A DNA stretch of 64,000 nucleotides from Pelagovum pacificum (GCF_016134045.1 NZ_CP065915.1:124001-188000); one strand, 5' to 3'. Positions 44,169-53,457 are shown, counted from the first letter of the stretch. Made by a program: numbers and translations. The notes: a model not told the origin generated them from the letters alone.

Positions 44169-45071
44169 ATGGATCACAGGACCTTCGTCGCATCGCTGTC
44201 GCCCGAGGTACGGGGCGCGTTGACCGAGACTTCGGACCGGGCGGGCTTGTTTCATCTCGCCGGGCACTGGGCCGCGATCGTCGCTCTTGGCGTGCTGATC
44301 GCCGCCGGAGTGCCGGGCTGGTGGCTCTTGCTGCCGGTGCAGGGCGTCCTGCTGGTCTTCAACTTCACGCTGCTGCACGAGACGGTGCATCGCACGCCGT
44401 TCCGGTCGGAGTGGTTGAACATCTGGGTCGGGCGGGTATGCGGCGTGCTGCTGCTGCTCGGGCCGGTGTGGTTCCGCTACTTCCACCTCGCCCATCACAA
44501 GTTCACGCAGATCCCCGGCAAGGATCCCGAGCTCGCCTCGCCCAAGCCCGAAACCTGGGGTGAGTACCTGCGCCACCTGTCAGGCATACCGGTCTGGATC
44601 GGCGAGGCCCGCACGCTGGTCAGGAATGCGCGCGGCCGGTGCGACGACAGCTGGGTGCCAGCCGGCCGGCGCGATGATGTGGCGCGGGAGGCGCGGTGGA
44701 TGCTGGCCCTCTACGCGCTGCTGGCGGTGATCAGCGCGGCGGCGGGGTCGACGCTCCTTCTGTGGGTCTGGGTGATCCCGGCGATCCTCGGGCAGCCGGT
44801 GTTGCGGCTCTACCTCATGGCGGAACACGGTCGCTGCGCCTTCGTGGCGAACATGCTGGAGAACTCGCGCACGACGCTCACCAACCGGGCCGTGCGGTGG
44901 CTGGCCTGGAACATGCCGTTCCATGCGGAGCACCATTCCTGGCCGACGGTGCCGTTCCACAAGCTGCCGGAGCTGCACGCGCTCGCCAAACCGCACATCG
45001 CCGAGATCGAAGACGGCTACGTCGCCTTCCACCGCGGCGGGGCACCGGACATGCGGGGCCGTCCGGCTTGA
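44169..45071 (+). CDS. Membrane fatty-acid desaturase-like protein
   Basis: A 300-residue integral membrane diiron protein. The three histidine boxes are present: HETVH (residues 70-74), HLAHH (106-110) and a C-terminal HAEHHSWP. Hydrophobic pairs of helices lie between them. The family includes acyl-lipid desaturases and hydroxylases of fatty acids, carotenoids and sterols; which reaction occurs here is not clear. The ATG at 44169 is the first in frame after the repeat region. Its stop overlaps a TTG start of the NUDIX gene (TTGA). Confidence 0.88.
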   Translation: MDHRTFVASLSPEVRGALTETSDRAGLFHLAGHWAAIVALGVLIAAGVPGWWLLLPVQGVLLVFNFTLLHETVHRTPFRSEWLNIWVGRVCGVLLLLGPVWFRYFHLAHHKFTQIPGKDPELASPKPETWGEYLRHLSGIPVWIGEARTLVRNARGRCDDSWVPAGRRDDVAREARWMLALYALLAVISAAAGSTLLLWVWVIPAILGQPVLRLYLMAEHGRCAFVANMLENSRTTLTNRAVRWLAWNMPFHAEHHSWPTVPFHKLPELHALAKPHIAEIEDGYVAFHRGGAPDMRGRPA

Positions 45072-45526
45072 GCGAGGCGGCGTTCCACGGCTGCAAGGTG
45101 GCGCTGTTCTTCGGCGACCGGCTGCTCATCACGCTGCGCGACGACCGGGCGGACATTCCCTTTCCGGCGCACTGGGACTTGCCGGGCGGCGGGCGCGAGC
45201 CGGGTGAGACCCCCTGGCAGACGCTGGCTCGGGAAGCGGAGGAAGAGGTCGGGCTCGACCTCGACCGGGCGGAGGTTCTGTGGCGGGTCTGCCGGGTGGC
45301 CACGCACATCGCGGATGCGATGGTCTGGTTCTACGTCGCGGCGATGCCGGAGGGCGCGGAGCGGGACATCCTGTTCGGTGACGAGGGCACGGCCTGGGCG
45401 CTGGTGCCGCCGGAGCGGATCTTCTTGCTGGACAAGGTCGTGCCCTCGCACTTGTCGCGGCTCGAGCAGTATCGCACGCTGGTGGCCGACTGGGGCGGCG
45501 CGGTGGACCGGGCGCACTGGGACTGA
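45068..45526 (+). CDS. NUDIX hydrolase
   Basis: A 152-residue NUDIX protein. The box G-x5-E-x7-R-E-U-x-E-E-x-G-U is complete at residues 41-63 (begins GGREPGE, ends EEEVGL). It should cleave a nucleoside diphosphate linked to another moiety, using a divalent metal; substrate unknown. No ATG lies before the first strand, so the TTG at 45068, which overlaps the desaturase stop by four bases, is the most likely start. Its product would thus be coupled to the desaturase. Confidence 0.85.
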   Translation: MSEAAFHGCKVALFFGDRLLITLRDDRADIPFPAHWDLPGGGREPGETPWQTLAREAEEEVGLDLDRAEVLWRVCRVATHIADAMVWFYVAAMPEGAERDILFGDEGTAWALVPPERIFLLDKVVPSHLSRLEQYRTLVADWGGAVDRAHWD

Positions 45527-45550
45527 GCGCCGGTCCTGCAGACACGGGCC

Positions 45551-45626
45551 GAAAGGGGGCGTCCCGCCCCCTCCTGGCCTGCGGCCAGTTCACCCCCGGG
45601 GAGGTATTTGTGGCCAGATGACGGGG
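45551..45626. repeat. Rhodobacteraceae-type intergenic palindromic element
   Basis: It contains three short hairpins (AGGGGGC-GTCCC-GCCCCCT, CTGGCC-TGC-GGCCAG, and CCCCGGGG) followed by GTATTT-N2-GGCCAGATGA. The last core recurs exactly at 62529-62546. Such GC-hairpin plus GTATTT elements are frequent between genes of Roseobacter-group genomes (from memory). It may also terminate the NUDIX or dapA transcripts. Confidence 0.6.
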
Positions 45627-45650
45627 AGCGGCGGTGCGCTGTCCCCGAGA

Positions 45651-46523
45651 TCAGTTCATCAGGCCGGCGTGGATCATCGCGTCCTTGATTGCGATGCGCG
45701 TGCCCTCTTCCGGGGTGGTGAGCGGCGAGCGGACCTCGTCCCGGCAGAGGCCGAGCAGCGACATCGCATATTTCGCACCTGCGACGCCGGGCTCCATGAA
45801 GATCGCGATGTGGAGCGGCATCAGCCGGTCCGTGATCTCCAGCGCGCGGGCATAGTCGCCGGCGAGCGTGGCGTCCTGCATCTCCGCGCAGAGGCGCGGC
45901 GCGACGTTGGCGGTTACCGATATGCAGCCGACACCACCGTGGGCATTGAAGCCGAGCGCGGTCGCGTCCTCGCCCGAGAGCTGGACGAAGTCATTGCCGC
46001 AGGTGATCCGCTGTTTCGGCACGCGGGACAGGTCGCCGGTGGCGTCCTTCACCCCGATGATATGCTCGTGCCGGGCGAGTTCGCCCATCGTCACCGGGGT
46101 CATGTCGATCACCGACCTGCCGGGAATGTTGTAGATGATGATCGGCAGGCCGCAGTCGGCGGCTTCGGAGTAATGGGCGATCAGGCCGCGCTGGGTCGGC
46201 TTGTTGTAGTAGGGCGTGACAACGAGCGCGGCATCCGCGCCGGCGGTGCGGGCGGCATTGACGAGGCGCACCGTCTCGGCGGTGTTGTTCGACCCGGCCC
46301 CGGCGATGACCGGGATCCGGCCGGCGACCTGCTCGATCACGGTGGCGACGACGGCGTCGTGCTCCTTGTGGGTCAGCGTCGGGCTTTCCCCGGTGGTGCC
46401 GACGGGGACGATCCCGTGCGAGCCCTGGTCGATGTGCCAGTCGACGAGTTTCTTCAGCGCGTCGAAGTCCACTTCACCGTCCGCGAATGGGGTGACAAGG
46501 GCGGGAATGGACCCTTTGAACAT
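45651..46523 (-). CDS. dapA: 4-hydroxy-tetrahydrodipicolinate synthase
   Basis: A 290-residue TIM-barrel aldolase that condenses pyruvate with aspartate semialdehyde in the lysine/diaminopimelate route. The Schiff-base lysine is K159 in [10 protein letters not shown]43 and T44 (VGTTGES) and Y131 (YNIPGR) complete the proton relay. Length is normal. It is a single-gene unit, divergent from the lytic transglycosylase; the GGAGCGTCACC region ahead of the ATG is a good ribosome-binding site. Confidence 0.96.
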   Translation of the reverse strand: MFKGSIPALVTPFADGEVDFDALKKLVDWHIDQGSHGIVPVGTTGESPTLTHKEHDAVVATVIEQVAGRIPVIAGAGSNNTAETVRLVNAARTAGADAALVVTPYYNKPTQRGLIAHYSEAADCGLPIIIYNIPGRSVIDMTPVTMGELARHEHIIGVKDATGDLSRVPKQRITCGNDFVQLSGEDATALGFNAHGGVGCISVTANVAPRLCAEMQDATLAGDYARALEITDRLMPLHIAIFMEPGVAGAKYAMSLLGLCRDEVRSPLTTPEEGTRIAIKDAMIHAGLMN

Positions 46524-46649
46524 GGTGACGCTCCTGCAGTGCGCGCCGCGCCTCGTGGCCCGGCAAAATCGCGCGGACCCTAGTCTCGTTTACCGACTTT
46601 GCCAAGTTTGTGAGTTGCACGGAATCATTGCATCAATAGGGTGCGCCAC

Positions 46650-48857
46650 ATGCCCAACCACCTGACCCCCACGATGCGCCGCCTGGCCCTTGTTTCATTG
46701 CTGTTTCTGCCCGTCGGCGCTGATGCGCAGGATGGCGTGGCGGATTTGAACGCGGCCTTCGCGGCCGCCGACCGCGAGGACTGGATGACGGCGGAGGAGC
46801 TCGCCACGCCGGGTGGCGAGACGGGGGCAGACCTTGTCGAATGGATGCGTCTGAGGGACGGCGACGGCACCTGGACCGAGTATCTGGCCTTTCTCGACCG
46901 GCGCGAGCACTGGCCGGGCACCGACGCGATCCAGGCCAATGCCGAGCGTATCCTGCCTGCCGATCTCGCCCCGGACGACGTGCTCGCGTTCTTCGAGGGG
47001 CGCGAGGTCCAGACCGGAGACGGCGTGGTCGCCAAGGCGCATGCGCTGGCCGAGGCCGGACGGCAGGACGAGGCCGACGCGCTGGTCGTCGAGTCGTGGG
47101 AGACGATGGTCTTCGACGATGCCGGCATGCTGGCGATGCGCGGGTCGTTCGGCGACCTGATCGCCGGTCATCATGCGGAGCGGGTCGACATGCTGCTCTG
47201 GCGGTGGCGAATCTCCGATGCGCAGGAAGTGATCCCGCTGCTCGACGACGACCAGAAGGCGCTCGCCGAAGCGCGGATCGCGCTGATCCGCAACACCTCG
47301 AACGCGACGGAGCTGTTCGAAGCGGTGCCGGCGTCGCTCGCCGACTCGCCGGGACTGGCCTACGACCGGTACAACTGGCTGGCCGACAGGGGCCGGCGCA
47401 CCGATGCTTCCGAGTTGCTGGCCGCGCGGTCGACGAGCGCCGAGAGCCTCGGCGAGCCGTTCCGCTGGTCGGGATGGCGCCGTGTGTTGGCCCGCTGGGA
47501 GATGCGCGACGGCAACCCCGAGCGGGCTTACGATCTCGCGGCGAACCACTTTCTCGAGGAGGGGACCGAGTTCTCCGATCTGGAATGGCTGGCGGGCTTC
47601 ATCGCGCTGCGGCTGCTGGATCAGCCCGAGGTCGCGTTGCGCCACTTCGAGCGGCTGGAGGAGGGCGTCTACACCCCGATCAGCCAGGGCCGCGCCTGGT
47701 ACTGGATCGGTCGCGCGCAGGAGGCGCTCGGTGACGAAGCCGCGGCGCAGGCGGCCTATTCCGAAGGTGGCAAGCACCAGACAAGCTTTTACGGGCTGCT
47801 CGCCGCCGAGAAGGCGGGAATGAGCCTCGACCCCGAGCTCGCCGGTACGGAAGAGTTCGCCGACTGGCGCGAGCTCGGCCTGGACGACAATGACCTCGTG
47901 ATGGCGGGACTTACCCTGCTGAAGGGCGGGGAGCGTGGTCTTGCCGTGCTGTTCTTCGCCGAGATGGGCCGCACGCTGGAGCGCGAAGAGCTCGGCGCGC
48001 TCGGCGTGTTGCTGGATCAGGAAGACGAGGATTATTTCGAGGTACTGCTCGGCAAGTCGGCGGCGGAGCGCCAGATCGTGATCCCGTCGATCTACTTTCC
48101 GGTGCATGACATGGCCGACCTCGACCTTCCGGTGAGCGCTGCGCTCGCTCATTCGATCGCCCGGACGGAGAGCGAGTTCCGCATTGATGCGGGCAGCTCG
48201 GTTGGGGCGCTCGGCCTGATGCAGCTGATGCCGACCACGGCGCAGCAGGTCTCCGGCTGGATCGACGAGCCCTACGAGCGCGCGCGCCTGACACGGGACT
48301 GGGCCTACAACGCGCGGCTCGGATCGGCCTACCTCGCCTACCTCACCGAGGAGTTCGGCAACTCGCCCGTGATGATCGCTGCCGGCTACAACGCCGGTCC
48401 GGGGCGTCCGTTCAACTGGATGAGCGAGCGCGGCGATCCGCGGCTCGGCGAGGTGGACGTGATCGACTGGATCGAGATGATCCCCTTCCGGGAGACGCGG
48501 AACTACGTGATGCGAGTGACGGAATCGATGCCGGTCTACCGCGCGCGGATTTCCGGTGAGGTCGGGGAGCTCGACTTCCTGTCGCTCCTGCAGGGGGGCA
48601 AGCCGGTGATCCGCCCGGTCGCCCGGCCCGACGGATCATTGGAGAACGAAGTGTCGGTCTCGACCGCGGCCATCGGCTCCTCCGAGGTGGCGCTGTCGGG
48701 TGTGAGCGAATTCGCACCCGAAGCCTCGATCCGCCCGGAAGAGCGCCCCGAGCGCGAAGTGCGGGTCATGCGGGGCGGCGTGAGCGGCCCGTCGGAGCCG
48801 GAAGGGCCGCGCACCGTCAGCCCGGTGAGCCGCCCCTCGACGGCAGGGTCACAATAG
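46650..48857 (+). CDS. Soluble lytic murein transglycosylase
   Basis: A 735-residue periplasmic enzyme that cleaves peptidoglycan and leaves 1,6-anhydromuramic ends. A signal peptide ends near GADAQD. A long alpha-superhelical region of about 440 residues, as in E. coli Slt70, precedes the catalytic domain. The catalytic Glu lies in HSIARTESEFRID; GALGLMQLMP and AAGYNAGPGR complete the SLT fold. The C-terminal 80 residues are Pro/Glu/Arg-rich and probably disordered. I use the ATG at 46650; a GTG at 46641 or an ATG at 46674 are alternatives. Confidence 0.92.
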   Translation: MPNHLTPTMRRLALVSLLFLPVGADAQDGVADLNAAFAAADREDWMTAEELATPGGETGADLVEWMRLRDGDGTWTEYLAFLDRREHWPGTDAIQANAERILPADLAPDDVLAFFEGREVQTGDGVVAKAHALAEAGRQDEADALVVESWETMVFDDAGMLAMRGSFGDLIAGHHAERVDMLLWRWRISDAQEVIPLLDDDQKALAEARIALIRNTSNATELFEAVPASLADSPGLAYDRYNWLADRGRRTDASELLAARSTSAESLGEPFRWSGWRRVLARWEMRDGNPERAYDLAANHFLEEGTEFSDLEWLAGFIALRLLDQPEVALRHFERLEEGVYTPISQGRAWYWIGRAQEALGDEAAAQAAYSEGGKHQTSFYGLLAAEKAGMSLDPELAGTEEFADWRELGLDDNDLVMAGLTLLKGGERGLAVLFFAEMGRTLEREELGALGVLLDQEDEDYFEVLLGKSAAERQIVIPSIYFPVHDMADLDLPVSAALAHSIARTESEFRIDAGSSVGALGLMQLMPTTAQQVSGWIDEPYERARLTRDWAYNARLGSAYLAYLTEEFGNSPVMIAAGYNAGPGRPFNWMSERGDPRLGEVDVIDWIEMIPFRETRNYVMRVTESMPVYRARISGEVGELDFLSLLQGGKPVIRPVARPDGSLENEVSVSTAAIGSSEVALSGVSEFAPEASIRPEERPEREVRVMRGGVSGPSEPEGPRTVSPVSRPSTAGSQ

Positions 48858-48861
48858 AACT

Positions 48862-49737
48862 TCAGGCCCGGCGGCGGGCCGCCATCCTCTCGCGCAGCAG
48901 CGTAAAAACTCCGGCGCCGACGACGATGGCGGCGCCGATCGCGACGTTCAGGCGAAGCGTCTCGCCGAACACCACGAAGCCGAGGGTGGAGGCGAAGACG
49001 AGCTGGAGGTAGGCGAAGGGCTGGACGGCGCTTGCCTCCGCCACCTCGTAGGTGCGGATCAGCAGGTAGTGCCCGAAGGCGCCCGAGACGCAAAGCAGTC
49101 CCATGAAGATCCAGTCCGTCGGGATCATCGGCTCCCAGAACCAGAGACCGATCGCGGTCATCGACACCGCGCCCGCCGTGCCGGTGTAGAAGAAGCTGGT
49201 CGCGGAGCTGTCCTTGCGCGCGACGTAGCGCGTCAGCAATCCGTAGAGCGCGAACATCACTGCAGCCGCGAAAGGAACGAGCGCGGCGGGGGAGAACACG
49301 CCGAAGCCCGGCTGGAGAATGATCATGACGCCGACGAAGCCGACGCCGATTGCCGCCCACCGACGCCAGCCGACGGACTCGCCGAGGATCGGGCCCGACA
49401 GCGCCGCGATGATCAGCGGGTAGCAGGCGAAGACGGCGTGGCTCTCGATCAGGCCAAGGAGGACGAAGCCGGCGACCATCACGCAGATCTCGAACGACAG
49501 CAGCAGGCCGCGGGCGATCTGCACGACCGGCTGCGAGGTCCGCGCCGCGTTGCGGATCGAGCCCGACTGACGGCGGGCGATGGCAATGACGAAGGCGGCG
49601 AAGAACCAGTAGCGGATCATCACCACCATCAGCACGTTGTAGCGCGAGCCGAGGTGCTGGGAGAGCCCGTCCTGAAGCGCGAAGACGAAGGTCGTCGCGA
49701 TCATCAGCATGATGCCGAGGCGCGGGTTGTTGGTCAT
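48862..49737 (-). CDS. EamA/DMT family transporter
   Basis: A 291-residue membrane protein with ten predicted helices formed by two EamA repeats, each of about 140 residues. Typical segments are ESHAVFACYPLIIAALSGPILGE in the first half and ASAVQPFAYLQLVFASTLGFVVFGE in the second. Family members export metabolites or amino acids. Its start overlaps the mnmD stop by four bases (ATGA), which implies translational coupling although no functional link is evident. It is convergent with the transglycosylase gene, four bases apart. Confidence 0.9.
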   Translation of the reverse strand: MTNNPRLGIMLMIATTFVFALQDGLSQHLGSRYNVLMVVMIRYWFFAAFVIAIARRQSGSIRNAARTSQPVVQIARGLLLSFEICVMVAGFVLLGLIESHAVFACYPLIIAALSGPILGESVGWRRWAAIGVGFVGVMIILQPGFGVFSPAALVPFAAAVMFALYGLLTRYVARKDSSATSFFYTGTAGAVSMTAIGLWFWEPMIPTDWIFMGLLCVSGAFGHYLLIRTYEVAEASAVQPFAYLQLVFASTLGFVVFGETLRLNVAIGAAIVVGAGVFTLLRERMAARRRA

Positions 49738-50393
49738 CTCAACCGTGCCCGCGTCATGTGCCACTTGCGACCGTAGCCCGGCGCGCGCACCACCTCGAAC
49801 CCCGCGGCGTCGAGCGCGCGGCGGACGTGACCGGCGGCGGTGTAGCTCGCCGCCGTGCCGCCGGGTGCCGTGTGCGCCGCGACTTCTGTAAGCAGCGCGT
49901 CCTGCCACAGCTCGGGGTTCTTGGCGGGGGAGAAGCCGTCGAGAAACCACGCATCCGCCGTGCCGTCCCACGCGGGAAGGGTCTCGCGGGCATCGCCCTC
50001 GATCAGCTCGAGCCGGAGGTCGCCGAAGTCATGACGCCCCTCGCTCAGCCCGTTCAGCAGCTCGATGGCGAGATCCTCTGGCGCGCCGACCGCCTCGAGC
50101 GCGCGCGCCATGTCGGGAAGCGCCATCGGGAACGCTTCGAACGTTGTGAAGGTGATCGGTCCGTCGATCCCCGCCGCGCGCCACGCTTCCCAGCAGAGCA
50201 GCAGGTTCAGACCCGTCCCGAAGCCGAGCTCCGCCACACGGAAGCCGGGTGCGAAGCGGGCGGGCAGGTCGTTGCCGTCGAGGAAGACGTGCCGCGTCTC
50301 GGCCGCGCCGTCGGCCAGCGAGAAATAGGGGTCGTCGAACCGGGTGGCAATCGGCGTGCCATCCCGCCACGCGATCTCCGCGCTCTGGCCCAT
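49734..50393 (-). CDS. mnmD: tRNA (mnm5s2U34) methyltransferase, MnmD type
   Basis: A 219-residue SAM-dependent methyltransferase corresponding to the MnmC1/MnmD half of bifunctional MnmC. The SAM site is in VAELGFGTGLNLLL; DAWFLDGFSPAKNPELW is the family hallmark. It adds the last methyl group in 5-methylaminomethyl-2-thiouridine at the wobble position. I prefer the ATG with complement 50391-50393, which has AGAAGAG upstream; a GTG at 50417 would add eight residues. The oxidase half of MnmC is encoded by the divergent gene 52 bp away. Confidence 0.9.
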   Translation of the reverse strand: MGQSAEIAWRDGTPIATRFDDPYFSLADGAAETRHVFLDGNDLPARFAPGFRVAELGFGTGLNLLLCWEAWRAAGIDGPITFTTFEAFPMALPDMARALEAVGAPEDLAIELLNGLSEGRHDFGDLRLELIEGDARETLPAWDGTADAWFLDGFSPAKNPELWQDALLTEVAAHTAPGGTAASYTAAGHVRRALDAAGFEVVRAPGYGRKWHMTRARLR

Positions 50394-50445
50394 GTGGGGG
50401 ATCTCTTCTAGGAACACGGCCGGACCATGAAGCGGAGGCCCGGGA

Positions 50446-51486
50446 ATGGCAACGCCGGATCTGACGGTGCTCGGCGCAGGGGTGTTCGGCCTGTCAGTGG
50501 CCTACGCCTGCGCCTTGCGCGGGGCGCGTGTGCGCGTGATCGATCCCGCCGGCGTGGCCTCCGGCGCGTCGGGGGGTGTGGTGGGCGCGCTGGCGCCGCA
50601 CGTGCCGGAGAACTGGAACCCGAAGAAGGCCTTTCAGCTGGAAAGCCTGCTGATGGGCGAAGATTTCTGGGCTGGCGTCGCCGAGCGGTCCGGCGTCGAC
50701 CCCGGCTATGCCCGGTCTGGCCGGATCCAGCCCCTCGCCGACGACCGCGCGGCGGCGATCGCCCGCGACCGCGCGTCCGGAGCGGAGGAGCTCTGGCAGG
50801 GGCGGGCGCTGTGGGAAGTTCGCGGTGATGCCTGCGGCTGGGACCTCGTCAGCCCGACGGGATTGTTCGTGCACGACACGCTGTCGGCCCGCATTCACCC
50901 GCGGCAGGCGACGCGGGCGCTCGCCGGTGCCGTGCGTGCGCTTGGCGGTGAAGTCCTGCCGGATGGAGAACGGACCGGTCCCGTCGTCGAGGCGACCGGC
51001 TGGCGCGGTTTGCAGGCGTTGGGGCAAGAGACGGGACGCACCGAGGGCGTCGGCGTGAAGGGGCAGGCTGCGCTGCTGGACTTAGATGCGCACGTTCTGC
51101 CGCAGCTTTTCGTCGACGGGTTGCACCTGATCCCCCATGCCGACGGCACGCTGGGTGTCGGGTCCACGACCGAGCGGGACGTGGAGTCGCTGGAGGTCGA
51201 TGCGGCGCTAGACGCGCTTCTGGAGCGGGCGCGCGAGCTTGTTCCGGCCCTGTCCGGTGCGGCAGTGATCGAGCGCTGGTCCGGGATGCGGCCCCGGTCG
51301 CGAAGCCGGGCGCCCGTGCTGGGTCGCCATCCGCTGCGAGAGGGTGTGTTTGTCGCCAACGGCGGGTTCAAGATCGGCTTCGGCGTGGCCCCGCTGGTCG
51401 GCGAAGTAATGGCCGACCTCGTGCTTGAAGGGCGTGACGAGGGGATACCGGAGGGGTTCCGGGTTCAGGGGGCGGAGCGGCCCTAA
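50446..51486 (+). CDS. FAD-dependent oxidoreductase (MnmC2/DadA-like)
   Basis: A 346-residue DAO-superfamily flavoprotein. The FAD motif GAGVFGLSVAYACALRG begins at residue 10; FVANGGFKIGFGVAP near the C-terminus is the second FAD segment. Because it is divergent from mnmD, it most likely is the oxidase half of MnmC, which removes the carboxymethyl group from cmnm5U34 in tRNA. The halves are fused in E. coli. A general amino-acid oxidase remains possible. No signal peptide. Confidence 0.82.
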   Translation: MATPDLTVLGAGVFGLSVAYACALRGARVRVIDPAGVASGASGGVVGALAPHVPENWNPKKAFQLESLLMGEDFWAGVAERSGVDPGYARSGRIQPLADDRAAAIARDRASGAEELWQGRALWEVRGDACGWDLVSPTGLFVHDTLSARIHPRQATRALAGAVRALGGEVLPDGERTGPVVEATGWRGLQALGQETGRTEGVGVKGQAALLDLDAHVLPQLFVDGLHLIPHADGTLGVGSTTERDVESLEVDAALDALLERARELVPALSGAAVIERWSGMRPRSRSRAPVLGRHPLREGVFVANGGFKIGFGVAPLVGEVMADLVLEGRDEGIPEGFRVQGAERP

Positions 51487-51578
51487 ACTGCACTTCGTGT
51501 CGCAGTCGCCGCTTTTCACTGACCCAGCAAACTGTCGACCCGTTCGGGCTTCCGGAATTCGTCGCTGCGCCCAGACCC

Positions 51579-51599
51579 CAAATTTTCGCCGAAAATTTG
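51579..51599. repeat. Perfect AT-rich 21-nt inverted repeat upstream of the ThDP enzyme gene
   Basis: Nine-base arms CAAATTTTC and GAAAATTTG are separated by GCC. This is a striking AT-rich island in GC-rich DNA. It lies 92 bp after the FAD-oxidase gene and about 150 bp before the ThDP gene start. It could be an operator or a bidirectional terminator; no long T-run follows. The rest of the 264-bp gap holds no gene that I can support. Confidence 0.6.
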
Positions 51600-51750
51600 A
51601 TAATGGCGGGAAGGTTACGAAAGCGTTGAGGCCCCTTAGCTGAATGTCGGCAATTCGCCTTCATTGCTGTCCGATCCCGTGCCGCCGCCTCTCCCGCTTG
51701 CAACTCCTCCGCCTCCCCCTCACCTTCGCCGAAACGGACAGGGACCCAGC

Positions 51751-53397
51751 ATGATGCGCCACGGCGGACGGATACTCGCGGATCAACTCGTCAAACTCGG
51801 TGTCGAGCGGGTGTTCTCCGTTCCCGGCGAGAGCTTCCTTGCCGCGCTCGACGGGCTTCACGACAGCGGCATCGCCAACATCGTCTGCCGTCACGAAGGC
51901 GGCGCCGCGATGATGGCAGAGGCGACGGCCAAGCTGACTGGCCGGCCCGGAGTCTGCTTCGTCACGCGGGGGCCGGGGGCGACCAACGCCTCTTCCGGAA
52001 TCCACGTTGCCCGGCAGGACGGCACGCCGATGGTGATGTTCGTCGGCCAGATCGCGCGGGCGCACCGGGACCGCGGCGCCTTCCAGGAAGTCGATTACCG
52101 CGCGATGTTCGGTCCGCTGGCGAAGTGGGTGGCAGAGGTGGACCAGACAGAACGCCTCCCCGAATACATCGCGCGCGCGTTCCGTGTTGCGATGGCCGGG
52201 CGGCCCGGACCGGTCGTTCTCGCGTTGCCCGAGGACATGCTGTCGGCGCGCGTCGAGGTCGCCGACTTCACCGGTGTCGTGGACAGCCGCGTCGCCCCGG
52301 ATCCCGGGGGCATCGCGAAGATCATGGAGGCTCTGGGCAAGGCAGAGCGGCCGATGGTCGTTGCAGGCGGCTCGCAATGGTCGGCACAGGCCGCCACGGA
52401 CCTCGCCCGTTTCGCCGAAGCGCAAGGGCTGCCGGTCGCCGTCGACTTCCGCCGGCAGGATTACATCGACAACCGTCATCCGAACTACGTCGGCGATCTG
52501 AACGTCGGCGTGTCCCCAAAGCTCGCGAAACGGATTTCGGAGGCAGATTGCCTCCTGCTGCTCGGCGCGAAGTTCGGGGATATCGAGACGAAGGGCTACG
52601 AGACGGTCGACCCTGCCGATCCGGGTCGCACCATCCTGCAGGTCACGCCGGATCCCAACGACGTCGGATTGGTCTACGGCCCCGATGTCGCGCTGATCGG
52701 CCACGTCCCGGATGTCGTCGCCGCGCTGGCCTCGCAATCCGTCGTCCGGGGCTGGCCGGAACTCGTCGCGGAGTGCCGGGCCGAGTACGAGGCCTGGGCG
52801 ACGCCGAAGGAAACGCCGGGTGATGTGAAGCTCGAGCAGGTGGTTCGCTGGTTGTCGGACAATCTGCCCGAAGACGCGATCGTCACGAATGGCGCGGGCA
52901 ACTACGCTGCGTGGCTGCATCGCTACTTCGCGTGGAAGGGGCATGGTACGCAGCTGGCGCCGACCTCCGGTTCGATGGGCTATGGCTTCCCGGCCTCGGT
53001 CGCGGCGTCGGTCGCGCATCCTGGCCGGACGGTGGTCTGCATGGCCGGCGACGGCTGCTTCCAGATGACGCTGAACGAGATGTCGACCGCGATGCAACAC
53101 GGCGCGACGCCGATCGTGATCGTCGCCAACAACGGCCAGTACGGCACGATCCGCATGCACCAGGAACGGCAATATCCCGGGCGCGTATCGGGCACCGCGC
53201 TCGCCAATCCGGATTTTTCCGCTCTGGCCCGCGCCTATGGCGGCCACGGAGAGACGGTCACCCGGACCGAGGATTTCGCCGCCGCCTTCAGCCGCGCGCA
53301 GGCTTCAGGGACCCTGGCGGTGATAGAACTCGCCCTCGACCCGGAAGCCCTGTCGCCCGGCGCGACCCTCTCGGAGGTCCGTGGTCCGGGGAGGTGA
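51751..53397 (+). CDS. Acetolactate synthase-like thiamine diphosphate enzyme
   Basis: A 548-residue ThDP enzyme of the IlvB/benzoylformate decarboxylase-like group. The catalytic Glu lies in CRHEGGAAMMAEA, and the ThDP-binding motif begins MAGDGCFQM and ends VANNGQYG. VPGESFLAALDGL at the start is typical of this subfamily. It has no small regulatory subunit gene (ilvH) next to it, so it is more likely a catabolic or uncharacterised 2-oxoacid enzyme than the biosynthetic acetolactate synthase. The ATG at 51751 is preferred; the frame upstream is Pro-rich noise. Confidence 0.88.
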   Translation: MMRHGGRILADQLVKLGVERVFSVPGESFLAALDGLHDSGIANIVCRHEGGAAMMAEATAKLTGRPGVCFVTRGPGATNASSGIHVARQDGTPMVMFVGQIARAHRDRGAFQEVDYRAMFGPLAKWVAEVDQTERLPEYIARAFRVAMAGRPGPVVLALPEDMLSARVEVADFTGVVDSRVAPDPGGIAKIMEALGKAERPMVVAGGSQWSAQAATDLARFAEAQGLPVAVDFRRQDYIDNRHPNYVGDLNVGVSPKLAKRISEADCLLLLGAKFGDIETKGYETVDPADPGRTILQVTPDPNDVGLVYGPDVALIGHVPDVVAALASQSVVRGWPELVAECRAEYEAWATPKETPGDVKLEQVVRWLSDNLPEDAIVTNGAGNYAAWLHRYFAWKGHGTQLAPTSGSMGYGFPASVAASVAHPGRTVVCMAGDGCFQMTLNEMSTAMQHGATPIVIVANNGQYGTIRMHQERQYPGRVSGTALANPDFSALARAYGGHGETVTRTEDFAAAFSRAQASGTLAVIELALDPEALSPGATLSEVRGPGR

Positions 53398-53409
53398 TTG
53401 TATATACAA
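53398..53409. promoter_or_regulatory. Perfect 12-bp palindrome TTGTATATACAA
   Basis: It begins at the base after the ThDP-enzyme stop and precedes the H1-like gene by 48 bp. TTGTATA...TACAA resembles operators of GntR (FadR-type) regulators. With the AT-rich bases after it, it may overlap the promoter of the H1-like gene. Confidence 0.5.
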
Positions 53410-53457
53410 AAGATATGCATTAGGGCTGTCCCCGACGTCCGGACAGAGAGGGAGAGC

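Noticed and set aside
51664..51750. Pro-rich N-terminal extension of the ThDP enzyme
   Set aside because: The family begins at the segment starting near RHGGRILADQL; the extension is low-complexity and lies in the intergenic region.
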